Assembly (NCBI GenBank): GCA_963742925.1
Contig: CAVUNV010000001.1
Location: forward strand, 1 to 64,000
DNA length: 64,000 nucleotides
Direction of reading: 5' to 3'
Source: PALSA-612 sp963742925
Lineage (GTDB): Bacteria > Actinomycetota > Thermoleophilia > Gaiellales > Gaiellaceae
The translations under genes were made by a program, and so were the position numbers. The notes beneath the pieces were generated by a model. The model was not told where the DNA came from, searched no databases, and saw only the letters and a program-made list of their open reading frames with translations. Below are positions 47,446-56,899 of the stretch, one piece after another (the first letter of the stretch is position 1; every line of letters begins with the position of its first letter).

Positions 47446-48526
47446 CTGGCTCGAGTCGCTGAGTCCGTGGCCGCGGGACGGCTTCGGGCTGGAGCGCATG
47501 CGGGCGCTGCTGGCCGAGCTCGGCGATCCCCAGCTCGAGTTCCCGTCCATCCACGTCGTCGGGACGAACGGCAAGTCGACCACCGCGAGGACGATCGAGG
47601 AGACGCTGCTGCGCGAGGGCGTCTCCGCAGCCGCCTACCTCTCGCCGCACGTGACCGGCTGGGCGGAGCGGATTCGCGTCGGAGGAGCCGAGGTCGACGT
47701 CGAGCGCGCGCTCGCGAGGGTCAGGCCCCCGGCCGAGGCGCTCGGAGCCACGCAGTTCGAGGTCCTGACGGCGGCAGCTCTGGCCGAGTTCGCCGAGGCC
47801 GGGGTGGAGTCGGCGGCGGTCGAGGCGGGCCTCGGCGGACGCCACGACGCCACCAACGTCCTGCGCTCGCCGGTGCAGGTGCTGACGAACGTGAGGCTCG
47901 AGCACACCGAGGTGCTCGGCACGACGCGCGAGGAGATCGCCGCCGAGAAGCTCGCGGTCGTCCGGCCGGGATCGACCGTGGTGCTCGGCGAGCCCGAGTG
48001 GGAGCCGCTCGCGAGGCTGAACGGCGCCGGCCGGGTCGTCGTCGAGACGGGCGGAAATCAGGCGCTGGGAGGTGCGGCGGCGAGCGCGTTCCTCGGCCGC
48101 CCGGTCGAGCCCGCCGACGTGCAGCTCGCCGGACGGCTCGAGCGCCGCGGCAACGAGATCTGGGACGGGGCACACACCCCCGACGCGGTCCGGTACGTGG
48201 CGCCGCTGCTTCCGAAGCTCGGCTCGATCGTCCTGTCGATCCTGTCGGACAAGGACGTCGACGGGCTGCTCGAGGAGCTCGCGCCGCTCGCCGACGCGCT
48301 CGTCGCAACGAGCTCGTCGAGCCCGCGCGCGCTTCCCGCCCTTGCTCTCGCCGAGCGTGCGCGCGGCCGTTTCGCCTGCGTCGAGGCGGTCGAGGACCCG
48401 CGCGCGGCGCTCCACCGGGCGCACGAGATCGGCGAGCCCGTGCTCGTCACGGGCTCGCTCTACCTGCTCGCCGACCTGTCCGCCGCGGGTGTCCGGGAGC
48501 CATGGCTCAACACGGTCCGCGCCTGA
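47429..48526 (+). CDS. folC: Folylpolyglutamate/dihydrofolate synthase
   Basis: Mur-ligase-family ATPase of about 365 residues adding glutamate to folates. The P loop is HVVGTNGKSTTARTIEE; YLSPHVTGWAERIRV, AAVEAGLGGRHDATNVL and IWDGAHTPDAV follow, typical FolC motifs. Length is shorter than many FolC (about 420), with a compact C-domain. ATG 47429 overlaps valS by 17 bases; GTG 47420 is an alternative. Confidence 0.93.
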   Translation: MPSAVDWLESLSPWPRDGFGLERMRALLAELGDPQLEFPSIHVVGTNGKSTTARTIEETLLREGVSAAAYLSPHVTGWAERIRVGGAEVDVERALARVRPPAEALGATQFEVLTAAALAEFAEAGVESAAVEAGLGGRHDATNVLRSPVQVLTNVRLEHTEVLGTTREEIAAEKLAVVRPGSTVVLGEPEWEPLARLNGAGRVVVETGGNQALGGAAASAFLGRPVEPADVQLAGRLERRGNEIWDGAHTPDAVRYVAPLLPKLGSIVLSILSDKDVDGLLEELAPLADALVATSSSSPRALPALALAERARGRFACVEAVEDPRAALHRAHEIGEPVLVTGSLYLLADLSAAGVREPWLNTVRA

Positions 48527-48615
48527 GCGTCTTCGCCTTCGTCGCGATCGCCCTGGCGGTGTTCGTGGGGTTGGCGTTTACGGCGGGGTACATAATCGGC
48601 AAACTGCTGTTGTAG
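48502..48615 (+). CDS. 37-residue single-pass membrane protein
   Basis: Small protein, MAQHGPRLSVFAFVAIALA then VFVGLAFTAGYIIGKLLL, one transmembrane helix with small-residue packing positions. It starts inside the end of folC and its TAG overlaps the next GTG. Function unknown; the tight overlaps support that it is real. Confidence 0.7.
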   Translation: MAQHGPRLSVFAFVAIALAVFVGLAFTAGYIIGKLLL

Positions 48616-49187
48616 TGCCGTCGTCTTTCTCATCCCATCTGCTGCTCGGCGACTTCTTCGCCTCCCGAACCTGGTCGCTCACTCGCGGCGGGCTGATCGC
48701 GATCGGCGTCGTCTTCTGGCTCGCGATCGGCTTCTGGACGTTCAAGGACGCTCGGCGCAGGATTGCGAGCCCCTGGCTGGTCGCGCTGGCGACCGCCGTC
48801 GGCCTGGTGCCCCCGTTCTTCGGAGCGCTCATCTACATGCTCTTCCGCCCGCCCGAGTACCTCGACGAGGTGCGTGAGCGCGAGCTGGAGATCAAGGCGA
48901 TCGAGGAGCGCCTCGCGGGTGGCCGGAGCGAGTGCCCGGTCTGCCGGGCCGAGATCGAGCCGACTTTCCTCGTCTGCCCCGTCTGCACGACGCGGCTGAG
49001 AGAGGCATGCCCGACCTGCAAGGCCCCGCTCGAGCCGCTCTGGCAGATGTGCCCGCACTGCGAGACGCCCGTGACGCGGAGGCCGACGGCGGGCCTGGTC
49101 GAGGCGCTCGAGAGCACGATGGCGGCCGAGCCGGTCGAGCGGCCCCGGTCGCGGCGCCGGCCACCCCGGACGCCGCCTGCCGAGTAG
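48615..49187 (+). CDS. Membrane protein with double zinc ribbon
   Basis: Protein of 190 residues. Two transmembrane helices (LIAIGVVFWLAIGFWTF, PWLVALATAVGLVPPFFGAL) precede a cytoplasmic segment with repeated CxxC pairs: CPVCRAEIEP, LVCPVCTTRL, CPTCKAPLEP and MCPHCETPV, two zinc ribbons. A basic tail (ERPRSRRRPPRTPPAE) follows. GTG 48615 overlaps the previous stop. Probably a membrane-associated adaptor; function unknown. Confidence 0.85.
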   Translation: MPSSFSSHLLLGDFFASRTWSLTRGGLIAIGVVFWLAIGFWTFKDARRRIASPWLVALATAVGLVPPFFGALIYMLFRPPEYLDEVRERELEIKAIEERLAGGRSECPVCRAEIEPTFLVCPVCTTRLREACPTCKAPLEPLWQMCPHCETPVTRRPTAGLVEALESTMAAEPVERPRSRRRPPRTPPAE

Positions 49188-49199
49188 ACTCCGCGCTCC

Positions 49200-49619
49200 G
49201 TGGCAGCGGAGCGGACACTGGTGCTCGTCAAGCCGGACGCGGTCGGTCGCGGGCTCGCCGGCGAGATCGTCGGCCGGTTGGAGCGGCGCGGCCTCGTGAT
49301 CAGGGCCGCGAAGCTCGTCAGGGTCGATCGGGCGCTCGCCGAGCAGCACTACGCGGAGCACCGCGACAAGCCCTTCTTCGGCGAGCTGGTCGAGTTCATC
49401 ACCTCGGCGCCGACGCTGGCGCTCGTGGTCGAAGGCGAGTCGGCGATCCCGGTCGTGCGGACGACGATGGGCGCGACCAACCCGAAGGATTCGCCGCCGG
49501 GGACGATCCGCGGCGACCTGGCCCTGGCGATGCCCGACAACCTCGTCCACGGCTCCGACTCGCCGGAGTCCGCGCAGCGCGAGATCGGGCTCTGGTTCAC
49601 GGACGATGAGCTCGTCTGA
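49200..49619 (+). CDS. ndk: Nucleoside diphosphate kinase
   Basis: Enzyme of 139 residues balancing NTP pools by phosphate transfer. The active-site His117 lies in DNLVHGSDSPESAQREI, and ERTLVLVKPDAVGRGLAGEI starts the fold. GTG 49200 is 12 bases after the zinc-ribbon gene, so the valS-folC-small genes-ndk set is probably one transcript. Confidence 0.98.
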   Translation: MAAERTLVLVKPDAVGRGLAGEIVGRLERRGLVIRAAKLVRVDRALAEQHYAEHRDKPFFGELVEFITSAPTLALVVEGESAIPVVRTTMGATNPKDSPPGTIRGDLALAMPDNLVHGSDSPESAQREIGLWFTDDELV

Positions 49620-49657
49620 GTGAACCCGGCCGCCGGGGAGATCTGGACGGCGCGCAC

Positions 49658-50419
49658 GTGGAGCTGAGCGATCACGCGGCGGTCAACAAGGCCCAGTGGG
49701 AGGCCTGGGCCCCCGGGTACGAGGCCGGCGGCCGCCGCGGCTGGTCGGGCGAGCACGAGCCGAGCTGGGGGATCTGGCATGTGCCGGAGGCGGAGCTGCG
49801 CGCTCTCCCCGACGTGGACGGGAAGGACGTCGTCGAGCTCGGCTGCGGCACTGCGTACTGGTCGGCCTGGCTCGCGCGCTTGGGGGCGCGGCCGGTCGGC
49901 GTCGACATCACCGATGCCCAGCTCGCGAACGCCAGGAAGTTCATGGCCGAGTACGGGCCCGAGTTCCCGCTCGTCCAGGCTTCCGCCGAAGACGTGCCGC
50001 TTCCGGACGAGAGCTTCGACATCGCGTTCTCCGAGTACGGCGCCTCGATCTGGTGCGATCCCTATCTGTGGATCCCCGAGGCCGCGCGGCTGCTTCGCCC
50101 GGGCGGCGAGCTGGTCTTCCTCGTCAACGGCACGATCCTGATGCTCTGCATGCAAGAGGACGACTCGCCCGCGACGGACAGGCTCCAGCGCGACTACTTC
50201 GGCATGCACCGCTTCGAATGGGAGAGCGACGACGGCGTCGACTTCCACATCGGGTACGGCGAGTGGATCCGCCTCCTGCGGGCGAACGGCTTCGAGGTCG
50301 AGGACCTGATCGAGATCCAGGCTCCCGTCGAGGCCGAGGAGACGCGGTCTCCGTTCGTCGACAAGGCGTGGTCGCGGCGCTGGCCGTCGGAGGAGATCTG
50401 GAAGGCCCGCAAGCGCTAG
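49658..50419 (+). CDS. Class I SAM-dependent methyltransferase
   Basis: Intact protein of 253 residues: VVELGCGTAYWSAWLARLGA (motif I), RPVGVDITDAQLANARKFM, VPLPDESFDIAFSEYGASIW (post-II) and LLRPGGELVFLVNGTILML (motif III). The pattern is like UbiE/small-molecule methyltransferases; substrate unknown. GTG 49658 is 38 bases after ndk. Confidence 0.9.
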   Translation: MELSDHAAVNKAQWEAWAPGYEAGGRRGWSGEHEPSWGIWHVPEAELRALPDVDGKDVVELGCGTAYWSAWLARLGARPVGVDITDAQLANARKFMAEYGPEFPLVQASAEDVPLPDESFDIAFSEYGASIWCDPYLWIPEAARLLRPGGELVFLVNGTILMLCMQEDDSPATDRLQRDYFGMHRFEWESDDGVDFHIGYGEWIRLLRANGFEVEDLIEIQAPVEAEETRSPFVDKAWSRRWPSEEIWKARKR

Positions 50420-50969
50420 CCCCGCTCGTCCTCGCGTCGACCTCGCCTCAGCGACGCGCCATCCTCGAGCAGCTCGGCCTTCCGTTCGTCGCCGTCGCGC
50501 CGGACGTACGAGGAGGTGGGCGACGATCCCGTTCGAGCACGCTGCGGGCAAGGCCAGATCGGTCGACGGCGGCGGTCGGCCGGTGCTCGGGGTCGACACC
50601 GACGTGTTCTGCGCGGGCAGGCGGCTCGGCAAGGCCGCGAGCACCGGCGAGGCGGCGGCGATGCTCGAGCTCCTCTCGGGCCGCACGCACGAGGTGGTGT
50701 CCGGGCTCTGCCTTCGCGCAGAAGGGTGGGAGGAGCTCCACCGCGTCGTCACAGAGGTCGCGTTCCGCCGCCTGGCTCTGCCGGAGATCGAGCGCTATGT
50801 CGGCGCCGGCGAATGGCAGGGTCGAGCCGGGGCGTACGCGATCCAGGGGCTGGGCGCCTCGCTCGTCGAGCGGGTCGAGGGGGACTATCTGAACGTGGTC
50901 GGGCTACCCGCCGCACTCCTCGTCCGTCTGCTCGCCGAGCGCTTCCCGGGCCGCTACGGCTTCGGTTGA
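50419..50969 (+). CDS. maf: Maf-like nucleotide pyrophosphatase, two frame breaks
   Basis: House-cleaning pyrophosphatase of about 185 residues. The start reads PLVLASTSPQRRAILEQLGL, then, across breaks near 50508 and 50532, YEEVGDDP, FEHAAGKARSV and VLGVDTDVFCAGRRLGK, with AYAIQGLGASLVERVEGDYL and NVVGLPAALL at the end, all Maf signatures. No clear start codon is visible; the frame overlaps the end of the methyltransferase gene and a CTG at 50398 is possible. Confidence 0.82.
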
Positions 50970-51035
50970 GCGCCGGCGGTGTCCCGACTGACTCACGGCT
51001 CGGGCGGTGCACGCCGCTAGACTCGGAGCCCGGTC

Positions 51036-52094
51036 ATGACCCTCTTCGACACGCTCACGGGCTTCGGCAGCCGCGACATGGCTGTGGACCTCGGCACGGC
51101 GAACACGCTCGTCTACGTCCGGGGCCGCGGCATCGTCCTCTCCGAGCCGTCCGTCGTCGCAATCGATACGCGGAGCGGAGAGGTTCACGCCGTCGGTGTG
51201 GAGGCGAAGCGCATGCTCGGCCGGACGCCGGGATCGATCCAGGCGATCAGGCCGCTCAAGGACGGTGTCATCGCCGACTTCGACGTCACGGAGCAGATGC
51301 TGCGCCACTTCATCCACAAGGTGCACCAGCACCGCTTCGCGCATCCCCGGGTCGTCGTCTGTGTCCCGTCCGGGGTCACGGGCGTCGAGCGGCGCGCCGT
51401 CGAGGAGGCGACGCTGAGCGCCGGCGCGCGGCAGGCCTACCTGATCGAGGAGCCGATGGCCGCGGCGATCGGAGCGGGGCTCCCGATCGCGGAGCCGGCC
51501 GGGAACATGATCGTCGACATCGGCGGCGGGACGAGCGAGGTGGCCGTCATCTCGCTCGGCGGCATCGTCGTGTCCCAGAGCCTGCGCGTCGGCGGCGACG
51601 AGATGGACGAGGCGATCATCAACCACGTCAAGAAGGAGTACAAGCTGCTGATCGGCCAGCAGACCGCCGAGGAGATCAAGCTCGAGATCGGCTCCGCGCA
51701 TCCGCTGCGCGAGGAGATCCAGGCCGAGGTTCGCGGGCGGGACCTGCTCACCGGGCTCCCGAAGACCGTGATCCTGTCGTCGGACGAGGTGCGTCACGCG
51801 CTGGACGAGCCGGTCGGCCAGATCATCGACGCGATCAAGCAGACGCTGGACAAGACACCGCCCGAGCTGGCCGCGGACATCATGGACAGGGGCCTGATGC
51901 TGGCCGGGGGCGGATCGCTGCTCGGTGGCCTGGACGAGCGACTCCGGCAGGAGACGCACATGCCGGTGCACGTCGCCGAATCGCCGTTGACCTGCGTCGC
52001 GGTCGGCTCCGGCCGCAGCCTCGAGGAGTTCGAGGTCATCCACCGCTCGCAGAAGACGCGCGGGCGGGGGCGCCGCAACAACTACCGCGCCTGA
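51036..52094 (+). CDS. mreB: Rod shape-determining protein MreB
   Basis: Actin-like protein of 352 residues organising lateral wall growth. Phosphate loop DMAVDLGTANTLVYVRGRG, connect and phosphate-2 GNMIVDIGGGTSEVAVISLGG and adenosine motif LMLAGGGSLLGGLDERL. A basic tail (KTRGRGRRNNYRA) extends beyond the usual end. ATG 51036. It heads the rod-shape gene set and indicates rod-shaped cells. Confidence 0.97.
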   Translation: MTLFDTLTGFGSRDMAVDLGTANTLVYVRGRGIVLSEPSVVAIDTRSGEVHAVGVEAKRMLGRTPGSIQAIRPLKDGVIADFDVTEQMLRHFIHKVHQHRFAHPRVVVCVPSGVTGVERRAVEEATLSAGARQAYLIEEPMAAAIGAGLPIAEPAGNMIVDIGGGTSEVAVISLGGIVVSQSLRVGGDEMDEAIINHVKKEYKLLIGQQTAEEIKLEIGSAHPLREEIQAEVRGRDLLTGLPKTVILSSDEVRHALDEPVGQIIDAIKQTLDKTPPELAADIMDRGLMLAGGGSLLGGLDERLRQETHMPVHVAESPLTCVAVGSGRSLEEFEVIHRSQKTRGRGRRNNYRA

Positions 52095-52211
52095 CCCTTT
52101 CGGCCCCCTGTGGGCGTCGTCACACTCGATGCCCGCTCCTCTTCGCCTGCAGATCGGGGCCGGGGCGGGACTGCGGCGGTGCTCCGCGGGCTTGCCTAAA
52201 CTGGAGTGCTC

Positions 52212-53150
52212 GTGCCTCGCAACCGATCAGTTCGGGTCGCGGCGCTTGGTGCGGCGCGAGAACGCCAGGTCGCTCCCTCCCAGGTCTCGTCTCGTGCAGC
52301 GAGCGTGCTCCGCCGGAGGATCGTCGTGGCCGTGCTCGTCCTCGTGTCGCTCGGGCTCCTGACCGTCTATTTCCGCGAGTCCTCGGGGGGAGGTCTGCAC
52401 AGCGTGCAGAGCGCAGGCTCGAGCGTGCTGCGCCCCTTCGAGGTCGCGGCGAACCGGGTCGCGCAGCCGTTCCGCGACGCGGCGAGCTGGGTCGGCGGGC
52501 TCTCCGGGGCCCGCTCGGACAACAAGAAGCTCCGGCGGGAGCTCGCCCAGGCACGCGCGGAGGTGATCAGGCAGCAGGCGGCCACCCATGAGAACGCCGA
52601 CCTCAAGCGCCTGCTGCACTACAGCCAGAGCCGGAGCTTCCCGCAAGACTTCCGGCCGCTCACCACGAGCGTGATCGCCCGGGCGGCCGGGCAGTTCGAC
52701 CAGCGTGTCGTCGTCGACGTGGGCCGAGCCAACGGCTGCCAGCTCAACGACCCGGTCGTGACCGACGCCGGCCTCGTCGGCCAGGTGACCAGGGTGTACG
52801 CGAGCGTCTGCCAGGTGACGCTGATCACGGACGAGTCGAGCTTCGTCTCGGTACTCGACCTGAAGACGGGCGCAGCCGGCCTGCTCCGTCACAGCGACTC
52901 CGGCAGCTCGATCATCATGGACAACGTCCCGAAGTCCGCACAGATGCAGGCCGGCGACCCGATCATCACGGCCGGCTGGCGCACGCCGAAGCTGTCGTCG
53001 ATCTTCCCACGCGGCATTCCGGTCGGGATCGTGTCGAGCGTCAACCAGACCGACATCGATCCCAACAAGCAGATCGAGGTCACGCCGTTCGTCGACTTCG
53101 GCGCTCTCCAGTACATGTTCGTCCTCGCCCGGAAGCCCGGCACCCCGTGA
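52212..53150 (+). CDS. mreC: Rod shape-determining protein MreC
   Basis: Bitopic protein of about 312 residues: a basic N-terminus, one membrane helix (RIVVAVLVLVSLGLLTVYF), a coiled coil (SDNKKLRRELAQARAEVI) and the external beta domain with RVVVDVGRANGCQLNDPVV and SGSSIIMDNVPKSAQM. GTG 52212 is preferred over GTG 52206 because GGAG at 52203-52206 fits its spacing. The stop overlaps mreD (GTGA). Confidence 0.93.
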   Translation: MPRNRSVRVAALGAARERQVAPSQVSSRAASVLRRRIVVAVLVLVSLGLLTVYFRESSGGGLHSVQSAGSSVLRPFEVAANRVAQPFRDAASWVGGLSGARSDNKKLRRELAQARAEVIRQQAATHENADLKRLLHYSQSRSFPQDFRPLTTSVIARAAGQFDQRVVVDVGRANGCQLNDPVVTDAGLVGQVTRVYASVCQVTLITDESSFVSVLDLKTGAAGLLRHSDSGSSIIMDNVPKSAQMQAGDPIITAGWRTPKLSSIFPRGIPVGIVSSVNQTDIDPNKQIEVTPFVDFGALQYMFVLARKPGTP

Positions 53151-53668
53151 TCGACGCCGCGAAGGTCGCCGTGCTCGTCTTCGTTGCCTCGATCCTCGAG
53201 GTCTCCGTGTTCTCGGACGTGAAGATCCTCGGCGGCGTCCCCGACCTGGTGCTCGTCACGGTGGTTGCCGTGGCGCTGCTCCGCGGCGCGATCACCGGAG
53301 CGTGCGCGGGGTTCTTCGCGGGACTCGTGCTGGACACGGCCACGCTCGAAACGCTGGGGCTCAGCTCGCTCCTGTTGACGTTGATCGGTTACTGGGTCGG
53401 CCGGTACGGCGAAACGACGGGCCGCGACCGGACGCATGCGCCGTTCGTGTCGGTGGCCGTCGTCACCTTCCTGTACGCGCTCGGCGGGCTGGCGCTCCGC
53501 TTCGTCCTCGGCCAGCCGGCTCCGGCGCGCGTCGTCCTGCTCGACTCGCTGTTCCAGGGCATCGCCCTCAACCTGCTGCTGACCGTTCCGGTCTACGCAG
53601 TGGCGCGCCGCCTGCTGCCGCCCCGGCTCCGGGTCACGCGCGGAGAAGGAGCGCCGGCAGTTGGCTAA
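53147..53668 (+). CDS. mreD: Rod shape-determining protein MreD
   Basis: Membrane protein of 173 residues with about five helices: VAVLVFVASILEVSVFSDV, GGVPDLVLVTVVAVALLRG, ITGACAGFFAGLVLDTATLE and later LDSLFQGIALNLLLTVPVYA. The GAxxGFxxGLxxD pattern is diagnostic for MreD. GTG 53147 overlaps the mreC stop; the end overlaps mrdA by eight bases. Confidence 0.93.
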   Translation: MIDAAKVAVLVFVASILEVSVFSDVKILGGVPDLVLVTVVAVALLRGAITGACAGFFAGLVLDTATLETLGLSSLLLTLIGYWVGRYGETTGRDRTHAPFVSVAVVTFLYALGGLALRFVLGQPAPARVVLLDSLFQGIALNLLLTVPVYAVARRLLPPRLRVTRGEGAPAVG

Positions 53669-55703
53669 GCCCCCTCGCTCGCGGATCCCGCGCTTCCTGC
53701 CGCCCGATCCGCGCGTCTCGAAGCCGTACCTGCTGACGCCGAGGATGGCCCTGCGCGTCGCGATCATGGGCGCGGTCGCGCTTGTCGCCTTCGGGATCCT
53801 GTTCCTCCGTCTCTGGTCGCTCCAGGTGCTCGCAGCGACGAAGTACCGGGGCGAGGCGCAGAGCAACCAGATCCGCACGATCTCGCTCGAGGCTCCGCGC
53901 GGTCCGATCCTGGACAGCCACGGCGCCCCGCTCGTCGAGAACACGGTCTCGAACAGCGTCGTCGTCTGGCCGGCCGATCTGCCCAAGGGGCGGGTGCTGG
54001 GCGACGAGCTCTGGCAGCTCGGCAAGGTGCTGAACACGACGCCGAGCCACATCCGGGCCGTGCTCAGGGCGCATCGGAACGACGGGCCCCCGGCGACGAC
54101 GCCGGTCACGCTCGAGGTCGACATCAGCTCCGATCAGGCCGACTACATCTACGAGCACGCGGCGCGGTTCAACGGCGTCGAGATCAGGCCGACCTACCTG
54201 CGCTACTACAACTCGGAGGGCCTGCTCGCACAGACGCTCGGTTACGTCGGCCGGATCGACGCGCACCAGTACAAGCAGCTCAAGCACTCGCCGGTCGGCT
54301 ACGAGCTCGACGACCGGATCGGGCAGGCGGGGGTCGAGGCCGCCTACGACCAGTACCTGCACGGCCGCCACGGCACGGCGCAGGTCACCGTCGACTCCAC
54401 CGGGCGGCCGACCGCTCGCCCGCAGGCGAAGATCAAGCCGAGGCCGGGCGACGCCGTGCGACTGACGATCGACATCGGCCTGCAGCGTGCCGCCGAGAAC
54501 GCGCTCGCCTACGGGATCAGGGTGGCGCAGGGGACGAAGGACGGCTGGGCGGCCGACGGGGGCGCGATCGTCGCCATGGACCCGAACACCGGCGCGATCC
54601 TCGCGCTCGCATCGAGTCCGACCTACAAGCCGCGCGTCTGGGTTCACCGGACCGCGAACGGCCTGAGGCCGCTGCAGGACCCGAGGGCGGCCGCGCGCGC
54701 CAACTATCCGATCCTGAACCGCGGGCTCGACGTCACCTATCCGCCCGGGTCGACCTGGAAGCCGGTCACCGCGCTCGCGGCGCTCGAGGAGAACATCGTC
54801 GGCGCCAACGAGCCGCTCGACTGCACGGGGAGCTACACGGTCAAGACGATCTACGGGGCACCGCAGACGTTCAAGAACTGGAACCCGTTCGTCAACCAGT
54901 ACATGACGATGCCGACCGCGCTCACGCAGTCCTGCGACACCTACTTCTACCAGCTGGGCTGGGACTTCTACCAGTTGCCCGCCAACCGCGGCCAGCCGCT
55001 GCAGAGTTGGGCCTCGAGGTTCGGCTTCGGCAAGTACACCGGCGTCGACGTCGGTCCCGAGGCGGACGGCCTGCTGCCGACGATCGCGTGGCGCAAGAAG
55101 ACGTTCACGCACAAGACGGACCCGAGAAACTGGACGATCGACAGCCTCTGGAAGCCGGGCGACTCGATCCAGCTCTCGATCGGCCAGAAGGACATCGCCG
55201 TCACGCCGCTCCAGCTGACGCGCTTCTACGCGCTGCTCGCGAACGGCGGCAAGCTCGTGACCCCGTACCTCGTGCAGGACGTCGAGGCTCCGACCTCCGG
55301 GAGCAAGGCGAACCCGACCGTGCTGCAGAGCTTCCAGCCGCCCGCGCCGCAGTCGGCCGGCGTCAACCCGGACTACCTGCAGGTCGTCCGCGACGGCCTC
55401 TACGGGGCGACGCACGACCCGCTCGGCACCTCCTCGTCGACCTTCGCCACCTTCCCGGTGCAGGTCGCCGGCAAGACGGGGACCGCCGAGAAGGTGGTCT
55501 CGCTGCCCGGAGCCAAGACCTCACAGGTGCTGAACCAGTCGCTCTGGTGCGGCTGGGGCCCGTATGACAGCCCCAAGATCGTCATCTGCGTCGTCATCGA
55601 GAACGGCGGCCACGGTGGCACGGCGGCGGCCCCGGCCGCAGCGCAGGTGCTGGCCAAGTTCTTCAACGTCAAGGCGCCGACCACGGGCAAGGTGTCCGAC
55701 TGA
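53661..55703 (+). CDS. mrdA: Penicillin-binding protein 2 (elongation transpeptidase)
   Basis: Class B PBP of 680 residues. One membrane helix (MGAVALVAFGILFLRLWSL), the pedestal domain (RGPILDSHGAPLVENTVSN), and the transpeptidase domain with catalytic Ser364 in YPPGSTWKPVTAL, SxN-type LTQSCDTYFYQLGWDFY and KTGTAEK near 605. It cross-links peptidoglycan with RodA during elongation. TTG 53661; the stop overlaps the rodA ATG. Confidence 0.97.
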   Translation: MAKPPRSRIPRFLPPDPRVSKPYLLTPRMALRVAIMGAVALVAFGILFLRLWSLQVLAATKYRGEAQSNQIRTISLEAPRGPILDSHGAPLVENTVSNSVVVWPADLPKGRVLGDELWQLGKVLNTTPSHIRAVLRAHRNDGPPATTPVTLEVDISSDQADYIYEHAARFNGVEIRPTYLRYYNSEGLLAQTLGYVGRIDAHQYKQLKHSPVGYELDDRIGQAGVEAAYDQYLHGRHGTAQVTVDSTGRPTARPQAKIKPRPGDAVRLTIDIGLQRAAENALAYGIRVAQGTKDGWAADGGAIVAMDPNTGAILALASSPTYKPRVWVHRTANGLRPLQDPRAAARANYPILNRGLDVTYPPGSTWKPVTALAALEENIVGANEPLDCTGSYTVKTIYGAPQTFKNWNPFVNQYMTMPTALTQSCDTYFYQLGWDFYQLPANRGQPLQSWASRFGFGKYTGVDVGPEADGLLPTIAWRKKTFTHKTDPRNWTIDSLWKPGDSIQLSIGQKDIAVTPLQLTRFYALLANGGKLVTPYLVQDVEAPTSGSKANPTVLQSFQPPAPQSAGVNPDYLQVVRDGLYGATHDPLGTSSSTFATFPVQVAGKTGTAEKVVSLPGAKTSQVLNQSLWCGWGPYDSPKIVICVVIENGGHGGTAAAPAAAQVLAKFFNVKAPTTGKVSD

Positions 55704-56899
55704 TGGTGCAGTACATCGGCACCGCGGCGACGGAGCGGCGACGGCGTCGGCGGCGGCTCTCGTCGCTCGGCCAGACCGAGGACAGCCCGCTCGTCGCGAG
55801 GCTCGACTGGACGCTGCTAATGGCCTCCGCTGCGCTCGTCGGCTACGGCCTCTGGGCGATCGGCGGCATCACGAGGCACGCGGTGTCGGGCGATCCGAAC
55901 TACTACCTCTCGCGCCAGTTCGTGTTCGTCGGCGTCGGGCTCGTCGCCATGGTGGCGATGATCGCGATCGACCCCGAGTGGTACCGCCGCTCGATGCGCG
56001 GCATCTACGTGCTCATGCTCTCGATGCTGGCGCTCGTGCTCCTGGCCGGAACGGTCTCGCGGCACTCGAGGCGCTGGATCGACGTCTCGTTCTTCCGCTT
56101 CCAGCCCTCCGAGTTCGGGAAGCTGATGCTCGTCCTGTTCGTGGCGGCGCTGCTCGCCGACCGCCTGCAGCGGATGGACGAGCTGAGGACCCCGCTGCTC
56201 GCGGTCGCGCTGGGTGCCGTGCCGATCCTGCTCGTCTTCGCCCAGCCGGACCTCGGCAGCGCGCTCGTGTATATGGCCGCGCTCGCCGCCTGCCTGTTCG
56301 TCGGCGGCATCCGCTGGGCGCACCTCGCCCTGCTTGCGGCTTCAACGGCCTTCCTCCTCCTGGCCGTGCTCTGGCTGCTACCGGCGGCCGGGGCGCCGGT
56401 GCTCAGGCCCTATCAGGTGCACCGACTCACCGGCTTCCTGAGCCCGAGCAGCGATCCGACGGGCGACACCTACAACGTGAACCAGTCCGAGATCGCCGTC
56501 GGCGCCGGAGGCGTCAACGGGCGCGGGGTGAACAACGCCACGCAGACGAACCTCAACTACCTGCCGGAATCGCAGACCGACTTCGCCTTCGCCGCCTTCG
56601 CCGAGCAGCGGGGCTTCATCGGCGTCGCGGGGCTCCTGCTCCTGTACCTGCTCGTCGTCTGGCGCGGCCTGAAGATCGTCACGGTCGCGCGCGACGGCTT
56701 CTCCGCGATCGTGGCGGCGGGGATCGTGTTCGCCTTCGTGTTTCAGATCTTCGTGAACGTCGGGATGACGGTCGGGCTGGCGCCGGTGACCGGGATCACG
56801 CTGCCCTTCGTCAGCGTCGGAGGCTCGTCCCTCATCGCGAGCATGGCGATGATCGGGCTGCTTCAGGCGATCCACGCCCGCGGCCGGCGCCGCGGGTGA
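55703..56899 (+). CDS. rodA: RodA peptidoglycan polymerase (SEDS family)
   Basis: Multi-pass glycosyltransferase of 398 residues. Conserved segments include RWIDVSFFRFQPSEFGKLML, ILLVFAQPDLGSALVYMAAL, NYLPESQTDFAFAAFAEQRG and GITLPFVSVGGSSLIASMAM, all SEDS hallmarks. It polymerises glycan strands together with PBP2 encoded just upstream. The stop overlaps the next GTG (GTGA). Confidence 0.97.
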   Translation: MVQYIGTAATERRRRRRRLSSLGQTEDSPLVARLDWTLLMASAALVGYGLWAIGGITRHAVSGDPNYYLSRQFVFVGVGLVAMVAMIAIDPEWYRRSMRGIYVLMLSMLALVLLAGTVSRHSRRWIDVSFFRFQPSEFGKLMLVLFVAALLADRLQRMDELRTPLLAVALGAVPILLVFAQPDLGSALVYMAALAACLFVGGIRWAHLALLAASTAFLLLAVLWLLPAAGAPVLRPYQVHRLTGFLSPSSDPTGDTYNVNQSEIAVGAGGVNGRGVNNATQTNLNYLPESQTDFAFAAFAEQRGFIGVAGLLLLYLLVVWRGLKIVTVARDGFSAIVAAGIVFAFVFQIFVNVGMTVGLAPVTGITLPFVSVGGSSLIASMAMIGLLQAIHARGRRRG

